The notes under the pieces: model-generated | The model's database searches: none | Seen by the model: only the letters and a program-made list of their open reading frames with translations | Told to the model about the DNA's origin: nothing | Translations under genes and position numbers: made by a program | Shown here: in pieces, positions 7,872-17,353 of the stretch | Layout: each line of letters starts with the position of its first letter | Numbering within the stretch: the first letter of the stretch is position 1 | From: CAWJFJ01 sp963800065 | GTDB lineage: Bacteria; Actinomycetota; Acidimicrobiia; Acidimicrobiales; UBA8190 | Length of the DNA: 64,000 nucleotides | Assembly (NCBI GenBank): GCA_963800065.1 | Contig: CAWCZO010000002.1 | Span: forward strand, 1 to 64,000 | Reading direction: 5' to 3'

Positions 7872-8980
7872 ATCGGTCCGGACGGCTCGACCGGGTCCGC
7901 CGGCAGATGGCCGCCCGCGGCGTGGACGCCCTCCTGCTCTCCCACGGTGCCGATCTGCCGTGGCTGACCGGCTACCGGGCCATGCCGCTTGAGCGACTGA
8001 CGGTCCTGGTGCTGCCCCGGGACGGTGAAGCCGTGCTCGTCGTCCCGGGCCTGGAAGCGCCACGCGTCCCCGACGGATCGGGCGCCTTCAGCCTGCGCCC
8101 CTGGGCCGAGACCGAGGATCCGGTGGAAATCGCCGTCGGGCTCCTCGGGGGACGGGTGGGAAGGATCGGTATCTCGGACCGGGCCTGGGCCACGTCGCTT
8201 CTCGCCTTTCAAGAGCACCTGCCGGACACCGATTGGGTCGCCGCGTCGACCGTGACCTCGTCGCTGCGAGCCGTGAAGGACGCCGCCGAGATCACCCAGC
8301 TCCGGGCCGCCGCCCGCTCGGCCGACGGCGTGGCGGCGGCGCTCCAGGCGGGCGGGATCCCCCTGGTGGGAAGGACCGAGGCGGAGGTGTCCGAGGACAT
8401 CGGCACCCGGTTGCTGGCCGGAGGTCACCGGCGGGTGAACTTCGCCATCGTGGGCAGCGGGCCGAACGGAGCCAGCCCCCACCACGAGGCGGGATCGCGG
8501 CGGATCGGCCGGGGCGAGGTCGTCGTCTGCGATTTCGGCGGTGAGTACGACAACGGGGCCGACGTCGGCTACTGCTCGGACATCACCCGGACCGTCGTCA
8601 CCGGTGAGCCGGACTCGACGGTCAGCCAGTGTTACGCCGTGCTGCTGGCCGCCCAACAGGCGGCGGTGGCGTCCGTCCGTCCCGGGGTGGCGGCCGAGGA
8701 GGTCGACGCCGTGGCCCGTGCCGTGATCGAAGAGGCCGGGTACGGGGAGCACTTCATCCACCGCACCGGACACGGGATCGGGATCGAGGAACACGAGGAC
8801 CCGTATCTGGTGGCGGGGAACCGGACGCCGCTCACCACCGGCCACGCCTTCTCGGTGGAGCCCGGGATCTACCTCCCCGGGCGTTTCGGGATGCGCCTCG
8901 AGGACATCGTCGTCGTCGGCGACGACGGAGTGGATCCTCTGAACACGGTCGACCACTCCCTGGTCGTGGTGGACGCGTGA
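7868..8980 (+). CDS. M24 family metallopeptidase (Xaa-Pro aminopeptidase-like)
   Basis: A 370-residue protein with a creatinase-like N-terminal domain (VDALLLSHGADLPWLTGYRA) and a pita-bread catalytic domain. Metal ligands appear as the two Asp of NGADVGYCSDITRTV, His in HRTGHGIGIEEHEDP, and Glu residues in VEPGIYLPG and RLEDIVVV. It likely removes an N-terminal residue before proline. The GTG start overlaps the LipB-LipA stop by 4 nt (GTGA), indicating translational coupling. A link to lipoate metabolism is not implied by the fold. Confidence 0.88.
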   Translation: MNRSGRLDRVRRQMAARGVDALLLSHGADLPWLTGYRAMPLERLTVLVLPRDGEAVLVVPGLEAPRVPDGSGAFSLRPWAETEDPVEIAVGLLGGRVGRIGISDRAWATSLLAFQEHLPDTDWVAASTVTSSLRAVKDAAEITQLRAAARSADGVAAALQAGGIPLVGRTEAEVSEDIGTRLLAGGHRRVNFAIVGSGPNGASPHHEAGSRRIGRGEVVVCDFGGEYDNGADVGYCSDITRTVVTGEPDSTVSQCYAVLLAAQQAAVASVRPGVAAEEVDAVARAVIEEAGYGEHFIHRTGHGIGIEEHEDPYLVAGNRTPLTTGHAFSVEPGIYLPGRFGMRLEDIVVVGDDGVDPLNTVDHSLVVVDA

Positions 8981-9029
8981 GCAGCGGTCGGCGTCGTCGT
9001 GAGGGGACGAAGGGGAGAGGCTGATCGCC

Positions 9030-9764
9030 GTGGATCTGGGCATCGGCGGCAGGGTGGCGTTGGTGACGGCCTCGTCGCGTGGACTGGGTCGGGCCAGCGC
9101 CGACGCCCTGGCCGCCGAGGGGGCTCGCGTGGTGGTGAGTGCCCGTGGGGCCGAATCCCTCGACCGCACCGAGAAGGAACTGTCCGCCGCCGGCGCCGAG
9201 GTGTACGGGATCGTCGCCGACATCGCCGATCCCGTCGTCCCCGAGCGCCTGGTGACGGCGACCGTCGAACGGTTCGGCGGGATCGACATCGTGGTGGCCA
9301 ACGCCGGCGGGCCGCCACCGGGCCGGGCTCTGGACGTCGACGATGACGCCGTCCGCGCCGCCGTGGAGGCGAACCTCCTGAGCGCCGTGCGTCTGGTCCG
9401 GGCCTCGGTCCCCCACATGCGGGCGGCGGGGTGGGGCCGGATCTGCTGCATCGCGTCGTACTCGGTCGTCCAGCCCTTGCCGGGGTTGGCGCTGTCGAAC
9501 ACGGCCCGCGTGGGGTTGTGGGGCTGGGCCAAGACGGCCGCCGCCGATCTCGCCGCCGAGCAGTCCGGGATCACCCTGAACCTGGTCTGTCCCGGTCCCC
9601 ACGCCACCGAGCGGATGCGCCAGCTCGGGGGGAGCGGTGGCGGGGGACCGATGGGCGATCCCGCCGATTTCGGACGGGTGGTGGCCTTCCTGTGCTCCCG
9701 TCCGGCCGGATTCGTGAACGGCGCCGCCGTCGTCGTCGACGGTGGAGCGACCTTGGCGCTGTAG
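9030..9764 (+). CDS. SDR-like protein with altered catalytic site
   Basis: A 244-residue Rossmann protein with the ALVTASSRGLG cofactor loop, VANAGG, and a C-terminal VVVDGGATLAL. The usual YxxxK is missing: the aligned segment reads LSNTARVGLWGWAKT, so Tyr and Lys positions are Ser and Arg. This matches a known atypical subgroup of beta-ketoacyl-ACP-reductase-like SDRs (the BKR_like_SDR_like type) that lacks the standard tetrad. Activity is therefore uncertain. Start is GTG after AGGGGAGAGG. Confidence 0.8.
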   Translation: MDLGIGGRVALVTASSRGLGRASADALAAEGARVVVSARGAESLDRTEKELSAAGAEVYGIVADIADPVVPERLVTATVERFGGIDIVVANAGGPPPGRALDVDDDAVRAAVEANLLSAVRLVRASVPHMRAAGWGRICCIASYSVVQPLPGLALSNTARVGLWGWAKTAAADLAAEQSGITLNLVCPGPHATERMRQLGGSGGGGPMGDPADFGRVVAFLCSRPAGFVNGAAVVVDGGATLAL

Positions 9765-9785
9765 GGAGCGCCTCCGGGGGTTCGA

Positions 9786-10817
9786 TCAGCCGCCGCTACC
9801 TTCCCCGGGAGGGGAGAGACGTCGAAGGAGCCCGATGGCCAGGCGCTGCTGCTGTTGCGCTGACCGGGCCACGTTCTCGAGGACGATCACTCCCCGGCGG
9901 GTGCGGGGAAGGAGGACCAGGAGGGCCGAGTACCCGCCGGTCCGGCCGCTGTGTCCGACGACGGTGACGTCGGTCCCGGGAGGGGATTCGATGACCCAGA
10001 ACATGCCGCTGGCCCGATGGGGCCGATCGGTCACCACCCCGTCGATGCCGTCCATCGACGAAAGGCCCGGGGCGGACCGGTCCAGGAGGGCCCCGGCCAG
10101 GCGGGCCATGTCCTCGATGGTGCTGAAGAGGCCACCGGCGGGGGCGTAACCGTCGAGAACCCACGGCTGTCGCCGAAGGCCCGACATCGACCACCCCGGG
10201 AACGCCGTCTCCTTCTTCGTGGACAGCGCCGTGGCGTCCATTCCCACGGGACGCAGGATCCGCTCGGCCAGCAGGGTCGCGTAGTCGCAGGAGGCGGCGA
10301 TGGCGAGGAGCTGTCCGAGCACAGCGCCACCGAGGTTCGAGTAGCGGCGTTCCCCGCGCTGGGCCAGGGTCTGGCGGCCCGCCTGTCCGAGGACGTCCGA
10401 CGCCGTGAGGCCGCCATAGGGATTCAACTGGGCGACGGTGAACAGCAGGGCTCGGAGAAAGGTGGCGGCGCCCCGGGGCAGACGGGGTAGGCCCGAGGTG
10501 TGGGTGCAGAGCTCCTTCATGGTGAGCGACCCGAAATCGGCGCTCGCAGTGGCGGGGAGGATGTCGGCCACGACGGTCTCCAGCGAGATCTCGCCTCGTT
10601 GCACGGAGTCGGCCAGGAGCATCCCGGTCAGGGCCTTGGTGATCGATCCGATCTCGAAGCGCGTAGAAGCGTCGGCATTGATGAAGGCGAGCTTCACGGA
10701 GGGGACGGCGGCCAGGTCGATCACGGCGGCGGCGATACGTCTCGGGCGACCGCTGACCAGCGCGTCGAGCCCGACGGCGAGGGCGGCGTCGCCTCGGGCT
10801 GATGTGCCTTCTCGCAC
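9786..10817 (-). CDS. Beta-lactamase-fold serine hydrolase
   Basis: Class C beta-lactamase / penicillin-binding-like hydrolase, 343 residues. The SxxK motif is in GSITKALTG, the Tyr motif in RRYSNLGGAV (YSN), and the third motif is HSG in VVGHSGRTGGY. CTHTSGLPRLPRG follows the family pattern. No signal peptide is visible, so a cytoplasmic esterase or peptidase role is more likely than cell-wall work; the substrate is unknown. It converges with the upstream SDR. Confidence 0.85.
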   Translation of the reverse strand: MREGTSARGDAALAVGLDALVSGRPRRIAAAVIDLAAVPSVKLAFINADASTRFEIGSITKALTGMLLADSVQRGEISLETVVADILPATASADFGSLTMKELCTHTSGLPRLPRGAATFLRALLFTVAQLNPYGGLTASDVLGQAGRQTLAQRGERRYSNLGGAVLGQLLAIAASCDYATLLAERILRPVGMDATALSTKKETAFPGWSMSGLRRQPWVLDGYAPAGGLFSTIEDMARLAGALLDRSAPGLSSMDGIDGVVTDRPHRASGMFWVIESPPGTDVTVVGHSGRTGGYSALLVLLPRTRRGVIVLENVARSAQQQQRLAIGLLRRLSPPGEGSGG

Positions 10818-10825
10818 GAAGGACG

Positions 10826-10831
10826 ACTCTA
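10826..10831 (-). promoter_or_regulatory. -10 box TAGAGT, leaderless start of serine hydrolase
   Basis: On the minus strand TAGAGT lies 8 nt before the GTG at 10817; no Shine-Dalgarno. Confidence 0.5.
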
Positions 10832-10878
10832 CCGACGCGGAGTCGTCGGTCGGCCTCGGCGGCGGCGGGAGCGGGCCG

Positions 10879-13800
10879 CTACGCCACGAAGTACTTGGCC
10901 CGGGGGTGGTGGCAGATGATGGCGTCGGTGGTCTGTTCGGGATGGAGCTGGAAGCCGTCGCTCACGACCACGCCGATCCGGTCCCCTCCGAGGAGATCGA
11001 CGACCTTGGCGTTGTCCTCGAGCTCGGGGCACGCCGGGTATCCCCATGAATAACGGCCGCCCCGGTACTGCTGGCGGAAGAGGCCGATGAGATTGGGACC
11101 GTCCTCGTCGGCGAAGCCCCACTCCTCACGGATGCGCCGGTGCCAGTACTCGGCCAGGGCTTCGGCCATCTCGACCCCCAGCCCGTGGAGGCGGAGGTAC
11201 TCCGTGTAGCGGTCCTCGCCGAAGAGAACGCCGGCCGCCTCAGAGACGACCGGTCCCATGGTGACGAGTTGGAAGGCGGCGTAGTCGAGGTCGCCGGACT
11301 CGACGGGGCGGAAGAAGTCGGCGATGCAGAGCCAGGGCTCTTTGTTCTGGCGGGGGAAGGCGAAGCGCTGGAGCTCGGTGCGACGGGTCTCGTCGGTCCA
11401 GAGGACCAGGTCGTCGCCCTCGGCGTTGGCGGCGAAGTAGCCCCAGGCCACCTGGGGGATGAGGAGGTCCTGGGCCTTGGCGTTGTCGAGCTCCTGGCGC
11501 AGGACGCTACGGACGCGGTCCTTGAAGGCGGCGTCGTCCTCGCCCTTCTCGGGGCGGTATCCCCACTGGTTGCGGAAGAGCGCCGTCAGGTTGAGGTAGC
11601 CGGCGATGTCGTCCAGGGCGATCCCCTTGGCCACCCGGCTGCCGAGGAAGGGCGGGGTGAAGACGGGGTTGTCCTTGACCACTTCGGGTGAACGGGTGGG
11701 ACGGTCGGCGACGGGCACGGCGTCGACCTGACTTTTGCGAGGAGGGAGATTCCGACCTCCGAGCTCGCGCCCGAAGGTGGGGTCGTCCTCACCGCTTCTG
11801 ATGAGCTCGACCAAGCGGTCCATGGTGGATAGTCCCTCGAAGGCGTCCTTGCCGTAGAAGACGCGGCCCTCGTAGACCTGGCGGAGGTCTCGTTCCACGT
11901 AGGTCCGGGTGAGGGCCGCCCCGCCCAGGATGACGGGGATGTGGGTGAGGCCGCGGCCGTTGAGCTCCTCCAGGTTCTCCCGCATGATGAGGGTGGACTT
12001 GACGAGGAGGCCGCTCATGCCGATGGCGTCGGCCCTGTGTTCGTCGGCGGCCTGGAGCATCTCGGCGATGCCGACCTTGATGCCCAGGTTGACCACGTCG
12101 TAGCCGTTGTTGGTGAGGATGATGTCGACCAGGTTCTTCCCGATGTCGTGGACGTCGCCCTTCACCGTGGCCAGAACGATGGTGGCCTTCCCGCCCTGGT
12201 CGACCTTCTCCATCTTGGGTTCGAGATAGGAGACGGCCGCCTTCATCGTCTCGGCCGACTGGAGGACGAAGGGGAGCTGCATCTCGCCGGAGGCGAAGAG
12301 CTCACCAACCGTCTTCATGCCGGCCAGGAGGAAGTCGTTGACGATGGCGAGGGGGGTGTGGCCCCCGGAGAGAGCCTCCTCGAGGTCGGCCTCGAGCCCG
12401 TTGCGCTCGCCGTCGATGATCCGGTGCTCGAGCCGCCGCTCGACCGTCCAGTCGGTGCGGTCCTCGGCCACCACGGCGCCGGCCGAGACGCCTTCGAACA
12501 TCGAGAGAAGTTCCGAGAGGGGGTCGTAACCCTCCCGGCGCCGGTCGTAGATGAGGTCGAGGCAGATCTCCCGGGCCCGTTCGTCGATCTTCGACAACGG
12601 GAGGATCCGTGCCGCGTGGACGATGGCGGCGTCCAGTCCGGCTTCGACGCATTCGTGGAGGAACATCGAGTTGAGGACGTGCCGGGCGGCGGGCGTCAGG
12701 CCGAACGAGACGTTCGACAACCCCACGATGGTGAACACCCCGGGGAGCTCGGCCTTGATGCGCTTGATCCCCTCGATGGTCTCGATGCCGTCGCGGCGGC
12801 TCTCCTCCATGCCCGTCGACAGCGGGAGGACGAGGGGATCGAAGATGAGGTCCGAGGGCTCGAGCCCGTAGCGGTCGACGGCGATGTCGTGGATGGCCTT
12901 GGCCGCCCGGACCTTCCAGTCCGCCGTCCGGGCCTGACCCTCGGTGTCGATGCAGGTGCAGACGACGGCCGCTCCGTACTCCCGGGCCAGGGTCAGGAAC
13001 TTGTCGAGTCGGGTCCCGGGCTCGTCACCCTCCTCGAGGTTCACCGAGTTGAGGACGGCCCGGCCGCCGATCCAGCGCAGGGCCGCCTCGACCACCGGAG
13101 CCTCGGTCGAGTCGACCATGAGGGGGACGCTGGCCTGGGTGGCGAAGCGGCTGACGACCTCGTTCATGTCGGCGACGCCGTCGGCCCCCGTGTAGTCGAC
13201 GCAGACATCGAGGATGTGGGCTCCCTCCTTGATCTGGTCGCGGGCCACGACCATGGTCGAGTCCCAGTCGGACCCCAGCATGGCGTCGCGGAACTTCTTC
13301 GACCCGTTGGCGTTGGTGCGTTCGCCGACGACGAGGAAGGAGGTGTCCTGATGGAAGGGGACCGCACTGTAGATGGACGCCGCCGCCGGTTCGTGCTCGG
13401 GGTGCCGTTGGGACGGGGTGAGGAGCCGGCTACGTTCGACGACGGCACGGAGATGATCGGGGGTGGTCCCGCAGCACCCGCCGATCACGGAGACCCCGAG
13501 CTCGGTGACGAAACGTTCGAGGTGGTCGGCCAGCTGGTCGGGGGTGAGGTCGTAGTGCATGGCGCCGTCGACGACGGTGGGCAGTCCGGCGTTGGGCTGG
13601 ACGGCGAGGGGGAGACGGGAGTGCTGGGCCAGGTGCCGGACGGCCTCGCCCATCTCGGCCGGCCCGGTGGCGCAGTTGAGCCCGATCACGTCGGGCCGCA
13701 TGGCCTCCAGGGCCGTCAGCGCGGCACCGATCTCGGTGCCCGGCAACATCCGACCCGTGAGCTCGATGGTGACCTGGACCTGCAGCGGGACGCGCCGTCC

Positions 13801-14409
13801 GGCGGTGACCATGGCGCGTGCGCAGGCGTTGATGGCCGCCTTGGCCTGGAGGAGGTCGAAGACGGTCTCGATGATCAGGATGTCGACCCCGCCGGCGAGG
13901 AGGGCCGTGGCCTGCTCCTCGTAGTCGTGGCGCAGGGCCAGGTAGGGGATCTGGCCGAGGGTCGGAAAGCGCGTCCCCGGTCCCAGGTTCCCGGCCACCC
14001 AGCGCGGGTGGTCGGCAGTGGCGACCTCGTCGGCCGCCTGGCGGGCCAGGCGGGCCGCCGCCACGTTGATGTCGGTGACCCTGTCCTGGAGCCCGTACTC
14101 GGCCAGGACGACGCCGAAGGCCCCGAAGGCGTTGGTCTCGATGACGTCCACGCCGACGTCGAGAAAAGCGCGGTGGACAGCGGAGACGGCGTCGGGGCGC
14201 GAGAGGACGAGGGCCTCGTTGCACCCCTCGAGCTCGGGACCGCCGAAGTCCTCGGCGCTCAGCCCGGCCAACTGGAGGGTGGTCCCCATGGCGCCGTCGA
14301 AGACGACGACCCGGTTGGCGGCGGCGTGGAGGTAGGCGGCCCCCCGCTCGTCGAGGGCCAGGGCGTCGCGGGCCAGCACGGGCGGGAGTTCCTGGTGAGC
14401 GTCGGACAC
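10879..14409 (-). CDS. metH: Cobalamin-dependent methionine synthase
   Basis: Transfers methyl from methyltetrahydrofolate to homocysteine through methylcobalamin, 1176 residues with all four modules. Homocysteine domain: FDGAMGTTLQ, GLNCATG and GGCCGTTPDHL supply the Zn cysteines. Pterin domain: VVGERTNANGSKKF. B12 module: VKGDVHDIGKNLV near residue 753 gives the DxHxxG axial-ligand motif. Activation domain: YSWGYPACPE near the C terminus binds AdoMet. It diverges from a corrinoid adenosyltransferase over only 81 bp, and no cobalamin riboswitch fits in that gap. Start is GTG. Confidence 0.97.
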   Translation of the reverse strand: MSDAHQELPPVLARDALALDERGAAYLHAAANRVVVFDGAMGTTLQLAGLSAEDFGGPELEGCNEALVLSRPDAVSAVHRAFLDVGVDVIETNAFGAFGVVLAEYGLQDRVTDINVAAARLARQAADEVATADHPRWVAGNLGPGTRFPTLGQIPYLALRHDYEEQATALLAGGVDILIIETVFDLLQAKAAINACARAMVTAGRRVPLQVQVTIELTGRMLPGTEIGAALTALEAMRPDVIGLNCATGPAEMGEAVRHLAQHSRLPLAVQPNAGLPTVVDGAMHYDLTPDQLADHLERFVTELGVSVIGGCCGTTPDHLRAVVERSRLLTPSQRHPEHEPAAASIYSAVPFHQDTSFLVVGERTNANGSKKFRDAMLGSDWDSTMVVARDQIKEGAHILDVCVDYTGADGVADMNEVVSRFATQASVPLMVDSTEAPVVEAALRWIGGRAVLNSVNLEEGDEPGTRLDKFLTLAREYGAAVVCTCIDTEGQARTADWKVRAAKAIHDIAVDRYGLEPSDLIFDPLVLPLSTGMEESRRDGIETIEGIKRIKAELPGVFTIVGLSNVSFGLTPAARHVLNSMFLHECVEAGLDAAIVHAARILPLSKIDERAREICLDLIYDRRREGYDPLSELLSMFEGVSAGAVVAEDRTDWTVERRLEHRIIDGERNGLEADLEEALSGGHTPLAIVNDFLLAGMKTVGELFASGEMQLPFVLQSAETMKAAVSYLEPKMEKVDQGGKATIVLATVKGDVHDIGKNLVDIILTNNGYDVVNLGIKVGIAEMLQAADEHRADAIGMSGLLVKSTLIMRENLEELNGRGLTHIPVILGGAALTRTYVERDLRQVYEGRVFYGKDAFEGLSTMDRLVELIRSGEDDPTFGRELGGRNLPPRKSQVDAVPVADRPTRSPEVVKDNPVFTPPFLGSRVAKGIALDDIAGYLNLTALFRNQWGYRPEKGEDDAAFKDRVRSVLRQELDNAKAQDLLIPQVAWGYFAANAEGDDLVLWTDETRRTELQRFAFPRQNKEPWLCIADFFRPVESGDLDYAAFQLVTMGPVVSEAAGVLFGEDRYTEYLRLHGLGVEMAEALAEYWHRRIREEWGFADEDGPNLIGLFRQQYRGGRYSWGYPACPELEDNAKVVDLLGGDRIGVVVSDGFQLHPEQTTDAIICHHPRAKYFVA

Positions 14410-14418
14410 GGCCGGACC

Positions 14419-14424
14419 AGTCTA
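14419..14424 (-). promoter_or_regulatory. -10 box TAGACT of metH
   Basis: On the minus strand TAGACT lies 9 nt before the metH GTG at 14409, with no Shine-Dalgarno; a leaderless or near-leaderless start. Confidence 0.45.
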
Positions 14425-14477
14425 ATGGGGGTGGACCACCGTGCTTCATGGCGAGAAGGGCGGGTGGGGACGGCCGA

Positions 14478-14483
14478 TAGCAT
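14478..14483 (+). promoter_or_regulatory. -10 box TAGCAT, leaderless start of adenosyltransferase
   Basis: TAGCAT lies 7 nt before the GTG at 14491. It overlaps an ATG at 14482 in the same frame, which argues against that ATG as the start. Confidence 0.5.
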
Positions 14484-14490
14484 GCGGCCG

Positions 14491-15096
14491 GTGGCCAAGA
14501 TCTACACGCGCAAAGGTGACGACGGGACCACGGGTCTGTTGTTCGGGGGTCCCCGGGTGGCCAAAGACTCGCCGGTGATCGAGGCCAACGGCGTGGTCGA
14601 CGAGGCCCAGGCCGCCATCGGCGTGGCCCGGGCCGAAGCCCGGCCCGGCAGTGAGCTCGACACCGTGCTGATCGGTGTGGAGCACGACCTGTGGGTCCTC
14701 ATGTCCGAGGTGGCGACGGCCCCGGCCAACCGGCGCAAGCTGGTGGCCGGGAAATCTCTCGTCACGCCGGCGATGGTGTCGGCGCTCGAGGCGCGGATCG
14801 ACGAACTGAACGAGCGCTACGAGATGCCCGCTGATTTCACCGTCCCCGGCCAGACCCGGGTGGCCGCCCTGCTCGACGTGGCCCGGACCGTGGTACGGCG
14901 GGGGGAGCGCCTCGTGGTCCGGGTCATGGCCGGCCAGGACTCACAGGTCGGGCCCTATCTGAATCGACTCTCCGACCTCTTGTGGACCATGGCCCGGTGG
15001 CAGGAGGGTGAGCACCTGTTGGTGCGGACGACCGGCACCGCCGAGGATGAGGACACGACGACAACACCGACGAAGAAGGAGAGCGAGGAGCGATGA
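14491..15096 (+). CDS. ATP:cob(I)alamin adenosyltransferase, PduO type
   Basis: Makes adenosylcobalamin from cob(I)alamin and ATP; 201 residues. AKIYTRKGDDGTTGLLFG at the N terminus is the ATP-binding signature and supports the GTG at 14491 over the ATG at 14482. FTVPGQTRVAALLDVARTVVRRGER and the YLNRLSDLLWTMAR helix complete the family pattern. The Thr/Lys/Glu-rich tail (about 20 residues) is non-conserved. Methylmalonyl-CoA mutase encoded at 33.8 kb would use the product. The stop overlaps the start of the aminopeptidase (ATGA). Confidence 0.92.
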   Translation: MAKIYTRKGDDGTTGLLFGGPRVAKDSPVIEANGVVDEAQAAIGVARAEARPGSELDTVLIGVEHDLWVLMSEVATAPANRRKLVAGKSLVTPAMVSALEARIDELNERYEMPADFTVPGQTRVAALLDVARTVVRRGERLVVRVMAGQDSQVGPYLNRLSDLLWTMARWQEGEHLLVRTTGTAEDEDTTTTPTKKESEER

Positions 15097-16661
15097 CGAC
15101 AGCACCGCCACCGTTGGACGTCGACTACGCCCCCGACGGCACCGAGGCGGGGCGGGGAGTGGGGCCCGTGACGTCGGTGGGTGTCGTGGTCTTCGAAGAC
15201 GACGACGGGCCCCGGCTGGCCGAGGGGACCCCGGATCCGGTCGTCATCGGAGAGGTCGTCGTCCCCGTCGCCGTGGGGCGGGTGTCGGCGGGCAACCGCG
15301 GGTTCACGGGCAAGATGGGCCGGACGCTGGTCGCCCTCGGATCCGGTGACGCGCCGGCCGTCGTCTTCGTGGGCGCGGGAAAGGTGGAGGCGTTCGATCG
15401 GGAGAGGTTGCGCCGCGTGGCCGCCGCCTTCGTCAGAGCCGCCGGGCGGGCGGGGACGGCCGTGTTGGTGCTCCCGGAATCGCTGACAGAGACGGGGGGC
15501 GCCGGCCACCGGCGCGCCGTGCAGGCGGTGGCCGAAGGGGCGGTGCTCGCCACCTACCGATTCGTCGGGCACAAGAGCGAGGACGAAGGTGGTCGGGTCG
15601 ACCGCTTGGTGGTGATGGGGGTCGGTCTCCACGCCGACGCCGGCCGAGGGGTCGAACCGGGGGTGAGGATCGCCCGGGCCGTCTGCCTGGCGCGCGATCT
15701 GGTGAACGAGCCACCGAGCTCGATGACGCCGCGGAGGCTGGCGGAGACCGCCGGGGAGGAGCTGGGTCCGCACAACCGGGTGACGCTCGAGGTGTGGGAC
15801 GAACAGCGGATCGCCGACGAACGGCTGGGCGGCCTCATGGGTGTGGCCCGCGGATCGGCGGAACCGCCGCGTCTGATCCGGGCCATCTACGAACCGGACC
15901 ACCCGCTGGAGGTGGACGGCCGGGTGCCCCACGTGGTGCTCGTGGGCAAGGGGATCACTTTCGACTCGGGCGGGCTCTCGCTCAAGACGGCCGGCGGGAT
16001 GGAGACGATGAAGACCGACATGAGTGGCGCCGCCGCCGTGATCGCGGCGCTGTCGGCGTGCAGTGATCTCGGAGTCAGGGTGAAGGTGACGGCGGTGGCG
16101 CCGGTGACCGAGAACATGCCCGGCGGTCGGGCCACGAAACCGGGCGATGTGCTGACGATCCGCAACGGGAAGACGATCGAGGTGCTGAACACCGACGCCG
16201 AGGGTCGACTGGTCCTGGCCGACGGGCTGTCGCTGGCGGTCGAGATGGAACCGGACGCCATCATCGACCTGGCCACTCTGACGGGGGCCTGCGTCGTGGC
16301 CCTCGGCAACTCGGTGGCCGGACTGTTCGGCAACGACGGCGAGCTCACGCGGCGGGTGGAGGCGGCGTCGGCCCGAGCCGGCGAGGAGACATGGCCGCTG
16401 CCCATGCCCGAGGCGTACCGGAAGCACATCGAATCCGACGTGGCCGACATGAAGAACACCGGGAAGGCCGGACAGGCGGGAGCCATATCGGCCGCTCTCC
16501 TCCTGGCCCGTTTCGTCGGCGACGTGCCGTGGGTGCATCTCGACATCGCCGGCCCGGCCCGGTCCGACGACGACGACGGGGTCATCACCAAGGGGGCCAC
16601 CGGCTTCGGGGTGCGGACGCTGCTCGAATTGCTCGACGGTTACGGCCGGGCGACAGCCTGA
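15093..16661 (+). CDS. pepA: Leucyl aminopeptidase (M17)
   Basis: Two-metal cytosolic aminopeptidase, 522 residues, with a variable N-terminal domain and a conserved C-terminal catalytic domain. GKGITFDSGGLSLK supplies the catalytic Lys and metal ligands, MKTDMSGAAAV further ligands, and NTDAEGRLVLADGL the signature with catalytic Arg. The length is typical. It is translationally coupled to the adenosyltransferase by an ATGA overlap. It ends 18 bp from a convergent ACT gene. Confidence 0.95.
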   Translation: MTTAPPPLDVDYAPDGTEAGRGVGPVTSVGVVVFEDDDGPRLAEGTPDPVVIGEVVVPVAVGRVSAGNRGFTGKMGRTLVALGSGDAPAVVFVGAGKVEAFDRERLRRVAAAFVRAAGRAGTAVLVLPESLTETGGAGHRRAVQAVAEGAVLATYRFVGHKSEDEGGRVDRLVVMGVGLHADAGRGVEPGVRIARAVCLARDLVNEPPSSMTPRRLAETAGEELGPHNRVTLEVWDEQRIADERLGGLMGVARGSAEPPRLIRAIYEPDHPLEVDGRVPHVVLVGKGITFDSGGLSLKTAGGMETMKTDMSGAAAVIAALSACSDLGVRVKVTAVAPVTENMPGGRATKPGDVLTIRNGKTIEVLNTDAEGRLVLADGLSLAVEMEPDAIIDLATLTGACVVALGNSVAGLFGNDGELTRRVEAASARAGEETWPLPMPEAYRKHIESDVADMKNTGKAGQAGAISAALLLARFVGDVPWVHLDIAGPARSDDDDGVITKGATGFGVRTLLELLDGYGRATA

Positions 16662-16678
16662 ATCGGCATCGCCGGCGA

Positions 16679-17341
16679 TCAGCCGGTGTGGCTGGGATGG
16701 GAGAGGCGGGCCTCACGTTCGGAGAGGTCGACCCAGCGGGCGTCGGCCAGACGGGCCAGCGATCCCAGCCGGCTGCGGTCCCTCGCTCCGAAGGGCCATG
16801 TCGGTCGCCCGACGACCAAGGTGAGATCCCAGGCCGCCAGATGGACCCAGGCGATGTCCCCGCCGTCCGACGGCATCCGCGCCGACTCGCGGATGTGGGC
16901 CGCCAGCCACGGGGCCGCCGGGGGCTGGCCCGAGGCGGCGATGACCATGTGGTTCTCGCCGTCGATGATGGCCACCCAGGAGGCGTCGAGCTCGTGGCAG
17001 GTGCGCGAGGCCAGGGCCGAGAGAACCCCGTGGGGCGCCCGCTCCTCGAGGAGGGCGACGGCGGTGTCGTAGGCGTCGAGACGTTGATCCGTCACTCCGA
17101 CGGCGACGGGATGGACCGTCTCGACCGAGACGCCGTCGACCTCGGCGATCTCGACGAGGAGCAGGGGGACATGGTCGGCGTCGGCCAGGTCGACGACGAA
17201 CTCGTCGACGGCCCGGCCGTCCTGGCGGCGGATGATCTCGATGGAGACGACGTCGCCACGGACGGCTCCGATCCTGGACGCCACTGCGCCGAGGGCCCCG
17301 GGCCGGTCGGGGAGCTCGATGCGGACCAGGAAGGTGGCCAT
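16679..17341 (-). CDS. ACT-domain protein
   Basis: A 220-residue protein. Residues 1-75 form an ACT domain (FLVRIELPDRPGALGAVASRIG, then VVSIEIIRR), a small-molecule-binding fold often responding to amino acids. Residues about 85-215 look GAF-like (LDAYDTAVALLEE, SWVAIIDGENHMVIAASG), but this is a weak call. No catalytic domain is present, so a sensing role is likely. I do not recognise a specific ortholog. Confidence 0.7.
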   Translation of the reverse strand: MATFLVRIELPDRPGALGAVASRIGAVRGDVVSIEIIRRQDGRAVDEFVVDLADADHVPLLLVEIAEVDGVSVETVHPVAVGVTDQRLDAYDTAVALLEERAPHGVLSALASRTCHELDASWVAIIDGENHMVIAASGQPPAAPWLAAHIRESARMPSDGGDIAWVHLAAWDLTLVVGRPTWPFGARDRSRLGSLARLADARWVDLSEREARLSHPSHTG

Positions 17342-17347
17342 CTCCTC

Positions 17348-17353
17348 AGGCTA
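17348..17353 (-). promoter_or_regulatory. -10 box TAGCCT, leaderless start of ACT gene
   Basis: On the minus strand TAGCCT is 6 nt before the ATG at 17341. The intervening GAGGAG abuts the start codon, too close to act as a Shine-Dalgarno. Confidence 0.45.

Noticed and set aside
11941..14490. Very long open frame on the + strand opposite metH (over 800 codons)
   Set aside because: Mirror of the GC-rich metH codons: Gly/Val/Asp-rich, no motifs, and metH on the other strand has every expected domain. Only its 3' end is real, as the adenosyltransferase.
14410..14490. Cobalamin riboswitch between metH and the adenosyltransferase
   Set aside because: The gap is about 80 bp, too short, and both genes have -10 boxes right at their starts.
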